Positions 4,913-7,942 of a stretch of 7,942 nt of DNA are shown in pieces; positions within the stretch are counted from its first letter, which is position 1, and every line of letters begins with the position of its first letter. A program made the position numbers and the translations under genes. Source of the DNA: Candidatus Sulfotelmatobacter sp. (GTDB taxonomy: Bacteria; Acidobacteriota; Terriglobia; Terriglobales; Acidobacteriaceae); NCBI GenBank assembly GCA_030044775.1, contig JASICF010000451.1, positions 1-7,942 on the forward strand. The letters are read 5' to 3'. The notes under the pieces are model-generated. The model was not told the DNA's origin. It did no database searches and saw only the letters and a program-made list of their open reading frames with translations.

Positions 4913-6298
4913 TCAGCGCGTCGCATCCGATAACGGCAGCCAGATTTGAAAACGTGTGTCGCCCGGCTTCGAATTAACCTGAATATTGCCCCGGTGCTTC
5001 TTCACAATTCGCTGGACAGTGTCGAGACCAAGGCCGGTGCCTTCTCCGACTCCCTTGGTCGTGAAAAAAGGCTCAAAGATGTGAGGCTGCGCCTCGGTAG
5101 AAATTCCTGGGCCGTTATCGCCAATCTCCACTACCACGCAACCGTCGTCGCGGTAAGTGCGGACGCGAAGCTCGCCTTTTCCGTGCATGGCGTCAATTGC
5201 GTTATCGATAATGTTGGTCCACACCTGATTCAGCTCGCTGCCAAACGAATCCACGAGAAACGGGACGGATTGGTAATCGCGCTGGACAGACACTCCTTGT
5301 TTCAACTTGTGATTCAGGATGGTAAGCGTGGTTTCCAGGCTCTTCACGATATCCACGTTTTGCACCTTTGCCTGATCCATGTAGGTGTATTCCTTGATCG
5401 CGCCCACCAGATCGGATATTCGTGACGTGCTGCTCTCGATTTCGTGAACCAAAACAGCGATCTCCACGGAAGCCGCGATTCTCACCAGTGCGGCTCTGGC
5501 AGCATCCGCATCCAGTGCCGCGAATAACGATTCCAAAATTTCAGGACGAATATTCCGCCGCGCCAGATCGGCGGCCAATTGCCAGAGATCGTTCTGGCCA
5601 TGGCTGCGCAGCAAGGAATCAATCTGGTCTTCCAGGTCGCTGATGGTCAGCGCATCGGGCGGAATCACATCTTTTTGGGTAAACAAGGCTTCCAGTTTTT
5701 CGATCTCCGCTTTTTGTGCCTGGGTAAGATCGCGTTTTCCCAGTTCCAGGCTGGCATTCTTAATTTTCTTGATCGTCTCGCGCAGTTGGGTGGCGGCGCG
5801 TTTGGCAGCCGACGCAGGATTATTCAGTTCGTGCGCTAGGCCAGCCGACAGCTTTCCGAGGGAGGCCAAACGGTCTCGCTGCTGTTCGAGGCGGGTGGTT
5901 TCACGAATCCGGTCAGCCATCAAGCCCACGAGCCGCTTGGTCAGCTCCGGCATTTTCTGGATCAATTCCGGAAACAGTGGGGCGGGAAATCGCAAGACGC
6001 GGCTGTCCACTATTGCTCGTCCGCCTACGGTGAACTGCTTCATCCTCGAGAAAGGCAGCACTCCGGTCACATCACCCGGCTCCAGATCGAAGACTACGGT
6101 CTCGCCATTGAGTTCGCCCCTAACTTGAAGGTGCCCCTCGAGGACCACGAACATGGCATCGGCCGCCTGACCTTGCCGTGCATAGATGTCGCCTGCCTTG
6201 AGACGCATATCTTGCGATTGACTAAGAAACCAATCGAGCTGATCGTCCGGCAAATCGGCGAATTCAGTGACGCGCCGTATTTCAGTTTTATCGACCAT
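4913..6298 (-). CDS. Soluble sensor histidine kinase with N-terminal cyclic-nucleotide-binding-like domain
   Basis: A 461-residue cytosolic kinase without membrane segments. Residues 8-130 form a CRP/cNMP-binding-like beta-roll (GDIYARQGQAADAMFVVLEG at 36-55, then DLEPGD 71-76) followed by a helix into a linker. The usual phosphate-binding cassette glutamate and arginine are not clear, so the ligand is uncertain. The dimerisation helix carries LGKLSAGLAHELNNPAS with His156 as the phospho-acceptor. The second dimerisation helix appears only at about 293-310 (SRISDLVGAIKEYT), leaving an unusually long helical insert. The ATP-binding domain is complete: N box QVWTNIIDNAIDAM (358-371), G1 DNGPGI (394-399), F box IFEPFFTTK (407-415), G2 GEGTGLGL (418-425). 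The ATG follows directly on the TAA of the receiver fusion gene (TAA at 6299-6301), with AAGG five bases before that ATG, so the two genes are coupled and the fusion is the likely phosphorylation partner. Confidence 0.93.
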   Translation of the reverse strand: MVDKTEIRRVTEFADLPDDQLDWFLSQSQDMRLKAGDIYARQGQAADAMFVVLEGHLQVRGELNGETVVFDLEPGDVTGVLPFSRMKQFTVGGRAIVDSRVLRFPAPLFPELIQKMPELTKRLVGLMADRIRETTRLEQQRDRLASLGKLSAGLAHELNNPASAAKRAATQLRETIKKIKNASLELGKRDLTQAQKAEIEKLEALFTQKDVIPPDALTISDLEDQIDSLLRSHGQNDLWQLAADLARRNIRPEILESLFAALDADAARAALVRIAASVEIAVLVHEIESSTSRISDLVGAIKEYTYMDQAKVQNVDIVKSLETTLTILNHKLKQGVSVQRDYQSVPFLVDSFGSELNQVWTNIIDNAIDAMHGKGELRVRTYRDDGCVVVEIGDNGPGISTEAQPHIFEPFFTTKGVGEGTGLGLDTVQRIVKKHRGNIQVNSKPGDTRFQIWLPLSDATR

Positions 6299-7942
6299 TT
6301 AGACCTTGCTTAAATATTGATGGATGAACTGCACGGCGACCGAGCCTTCCCCAACTCCGGACGCCACACGCTTGATGGAGCCATGCCGCACATCGCCCAC
6401 GGAAAAAATGCCGGGAACATTTGTCTCCAGCAGGAATGGATCACGATCGAGATTCCATCCTTTCGGCCGTTGCCCATCGCGAATGAGGTCGGGGCCGGTT
6501 AACAGGAAGCCGCGCTCGTCACGCTCGACGATGTTCGCCAGCCAATCTGTTCGGGGCAGAGCTCCAATAAAGATAAACATCGCGCTGGCAGGCACACGCT
6601 CAATCTTGTTCGTGTCGGAACAAAGCACCGAAATTTCCTCGAGATGGGTTTCGCCATGGGCCTCGGCAACGCCCGCACGGGTCCATAGCTGAATGTTCGG
6701 CGTCTCTTTGATCTGGTCGATCAAGTATTGCGACATGGTGCTGGAAAGCGACTCGCCACGCACAAGGATAATGACGCGCTCGGCAAATTTAGCGAAGTTC
6801 ATCGCCGCCTGACCCGCCGAGTTCGCGCCGCCCACCACGTAGACGATCTCACCCTTGCACGACAAGGCTTCGGTCGCACCCCCGCCATAGTAAATCCCAG
6901 CACCCTGCAATCGGTCTATGCCCGGGGCGTCCAGCCGCCTCCACTGCACGCCCGTCGCGATCATTAGCGCATGACAGGAAATTTCATTTCCATCCGCCAG
7001 CTTGATAATTCGGTAAGGCCCTTCCGTCCGAGCCGCAACCGCTTCTTGAGGCGAGAGAATCTCCACTCCAAAACGCTGCGCTTGCACAACGGCTCGGCGA
7101 GCCAGATCGCCCCCGCTGAGCCCGGTGGGGAATCCAAGATAATTTTCGATGCGCGAGCTCATGCCCGCCTGCCCACCGGGCGCTTCCCGCTCAATCATGA
7201 CCGTGTGCAGACCTTCCGAAGCACCGTAAACCGCGGCCGCTAAACCAGCCGGGCCTCCTCCCACAATGGCCAGATCGTAAAAACTGGTCTGGGCGCGGGT
7301 TCGCAAGCCAACCTTTTGCGCCACATCGGCTGGCACACCCTCGAGAAGTTTGGTTCCGTCAGGGAAGAGCACGACCGGAAGATTTGCCGCCTCCGGACCC
7401 AACGCTTCGAGCAGACGCTTGGTCTCAGGATCGTTGGCTGAAGCCTCCACATCGATCCATTGATAGGGAACGTGGTTGCGCGCGAGGAAATCGCGCAGTT
7501 CGTACGATCGCGGCGACCAGCGGGTGCCCAGCACTCTGATGCCTTGAAATGAGGGGCGAAATGAAGCCTGCCAGTCGTCGAGCAAATCATCTAACTGCGG
7601 ATACAAGTGCTCGGCAGGAGGGTCCCACGGCTTCAAGAAAAAATAATTAATGCTGGCGTGATTGATGGCGCTGATGGCAGCGTTGGTGTCGGCGTACGCG
7701 GTGAGCAATGCCCGCTTCGCACTCGGAAAGATTCCCATCGCCTGTTGCAAAAACTCCACACCGTCCATGCGCGGCATGCGCTGATCGGCAAGCAGGAGAG
7801 CTACGCTGTCATTGCGCACCTTCAACTGCTTCAGAAGATCGAGCGCCCCTTCCGGCGAATCGGTTCCGATAACCCGGTATTCCGCCCCATACTGCGAACG
7901 CAGATCGCGCTCGATCGCCCGTAGAACATCGGAATCGTCATC
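6299..7942 (-). CDS. Response-regulator / glutaredoxin-like / thioredoxin-reductase-like fusion (5' end outside window)
   Basis: 547 codons are visible; roughly ten N-terminal residues are outside the window, since the frame opens at the receiver acid triad (D-D-D). Visible residues 1-120 are a CheY-like receiver: acidic pocket at 1-3, phospho-acceptor Asp53 in LLLADQRMP, Thr81 in LLTAYAD and Lys104 in FFLKPWDP. Residues 132-212 are glutaredoxin/thioredoxin-like (RVLGTRWSPRSYELRDFL, NLPVVLFPDG, VPADVAQKVGL), with S-P-R-S where CPYC would lie. Residues 222-547 form a TrxB-like flavoprotein: FAD motif GGGPAG (228-233), GGQA and ENYLGFP, a pyridine-nucleotide motif GGANSAG (371-377) and FAD-ribityl GIFSVGD (511-517). 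The CATC active site of TrxB is replaced by GGGAT (353-357); only three isolated cysteines exist. It matches the family named fused response regulator/thioredoxin-disulfide reductase, but dithiol reductase activity is not supported. The role is probably phosphorylation-linked flavin redox sensing or output, partnered with the adjacent kinase. The first ATG/TTG-like codons inside (such as TTG 7825) are not starts, because they would cut the receiver. Confidence 0.92.
   Translation of the reverse strand, partial: DDDSDVLRAIERDLRSQYGAEYRVIGTDSPEGALDLLKQLKVRNDSVALLLADQRMPRMDGVEFLQQAMGIFPSAKRALLTAYADTNAAISAINHASINYFFLKPWDPPAEHLYPQLDDLLDDWQASFRPSFQGIRVLGTRWSPRSYELRDFLARNHVPYQWIDVEASANDPETKRLLEALGPEAANLPVVLFPDGTKLLEGVPADVAQKVGLRTRAQTSFYDLAIVGGGPAGLAAAVYGASEGLHTVMIEREAPGGQAGMSSRIENYLGFPTGLSGGDLARRAVVQAQRFGVEILSPQEAVAARTEGPYRIIKLADGNEISCHALMIATGVQWRRLDAPGIDRLQGAGIYYGGGATEALSCKGEIVYVVGGANSAGQAAMNFAKFAERVIILVRGESLSSTMSQYLIDQIKETPNIQLWTRAGVAEAHGETHLEEISVLCSDTNKIERVPASAMFIFIGALPRTDWLANIVERDERGFLLTGPDLIRDGQRPKGWNLDRDPFLLETNVPGIFSVGDVRHGSIKRVASGVGEGSVAVQFIHQYLSKV

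Noticed and set aside
5643..6128. Plus-strand open frame opposite the kinase
   Set aside because: Antisense shadow of the strongly supported histidine kinase, with Ser/Arg-rich composition.
7240..7590. Minus-strand open frame within the receiver fusion
   Set aside because: Out-of-frame shadow; the receiver and TrxB-like frame is continuous through it.
1..7942. CRISPR array, tRNA, rRNA or complete insertion sequence
   Set aside because: No regularly spaced repeats, cloverleaf-like segments, rRNA stretches or transposase-like reading frames with terminal inverted repeats were seen.

Overview
The window looks like chromosomal accessory DNA from a moderately high-GC Gram-negative bacterium, most likely an Acidobacteriota member or a relative. 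This is inferred from the gene families and style: a NodT-type outer-membrane efflux fragment, an Ig-like 'GTSGSLTHS' protein tail, several SnoaL-like small proteins, a long-unit TPR fragment, and a receiver/thioredoxin-reductase-like fusion paired with a soluble kinase. No rRNA, tRNA, CRISPR array or intact insertion sequence is visible.

Layout. (1) 1-155 is the plus-strand tail of a secreted or surface protein, followed by a perfect 12-bp hairpin (169-196). (2) 362-823 and 892-1350 are two minus-strand genes for NTF2/SnoaL-fold proteins, probably co-transcribed. (3) 1383-2069 is a rearrangement scar: the C-terminal half of a NodT-family efflux outer-membrane protein (plus strand) abuts a possible 3' tail of a lost minus-strand gene. 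(4) 2305-3530 is a plus-strand pair, a third SnoaL-like protein and a Rossmann-fold atypical SDR, overlapping by one base. (5) 3531-3844 is a regulatory-looking gap with three GACACT repeats and a 13-bp palindrome. (6) 3845-4375 encodes a small helical protein whose C-terminal half resembles sigma-70 region 4. (7) 4384-4878 (minus) is a TPR remnant of four 42-residue units bounded by TAG codons on both sides. (8) 7942-4913 (minus) is a two-gene signalling operon: a receiver / glutaredoxin-like / thioredoxin-reductase-like fusion (start just outside the window), then a soluble histidine kinase with an N-terminal cyclic-nucleotide-binding-like domain. The two are joined as TAA-ATG with no bases between.

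How the genes work together. The kinase and receiver fusion are almost certainly partners: a cytosolic kinase phosphorylating a receiver that controls, or is controlled by, a flavoprotein. The flavoprotein lacks the CxxC of true thioredoxin reductases and its glutaredoxin-like middle domain also lacks cysteines, so ordinary dithiol chemistry is not expected. The three SnoaL-like proteins and the SDR could act on small organic substrates, but nothing here fixes a substrate. The NodT and TPR fragments show that the region has been rearranged. The most unusual content is the 4913-7942 operon. As far as I can judge its architecture belongs to a known but poorly understood family (fused response regulator/thioredoxin-disulfide reductase), so I do not claim a wholly new system.
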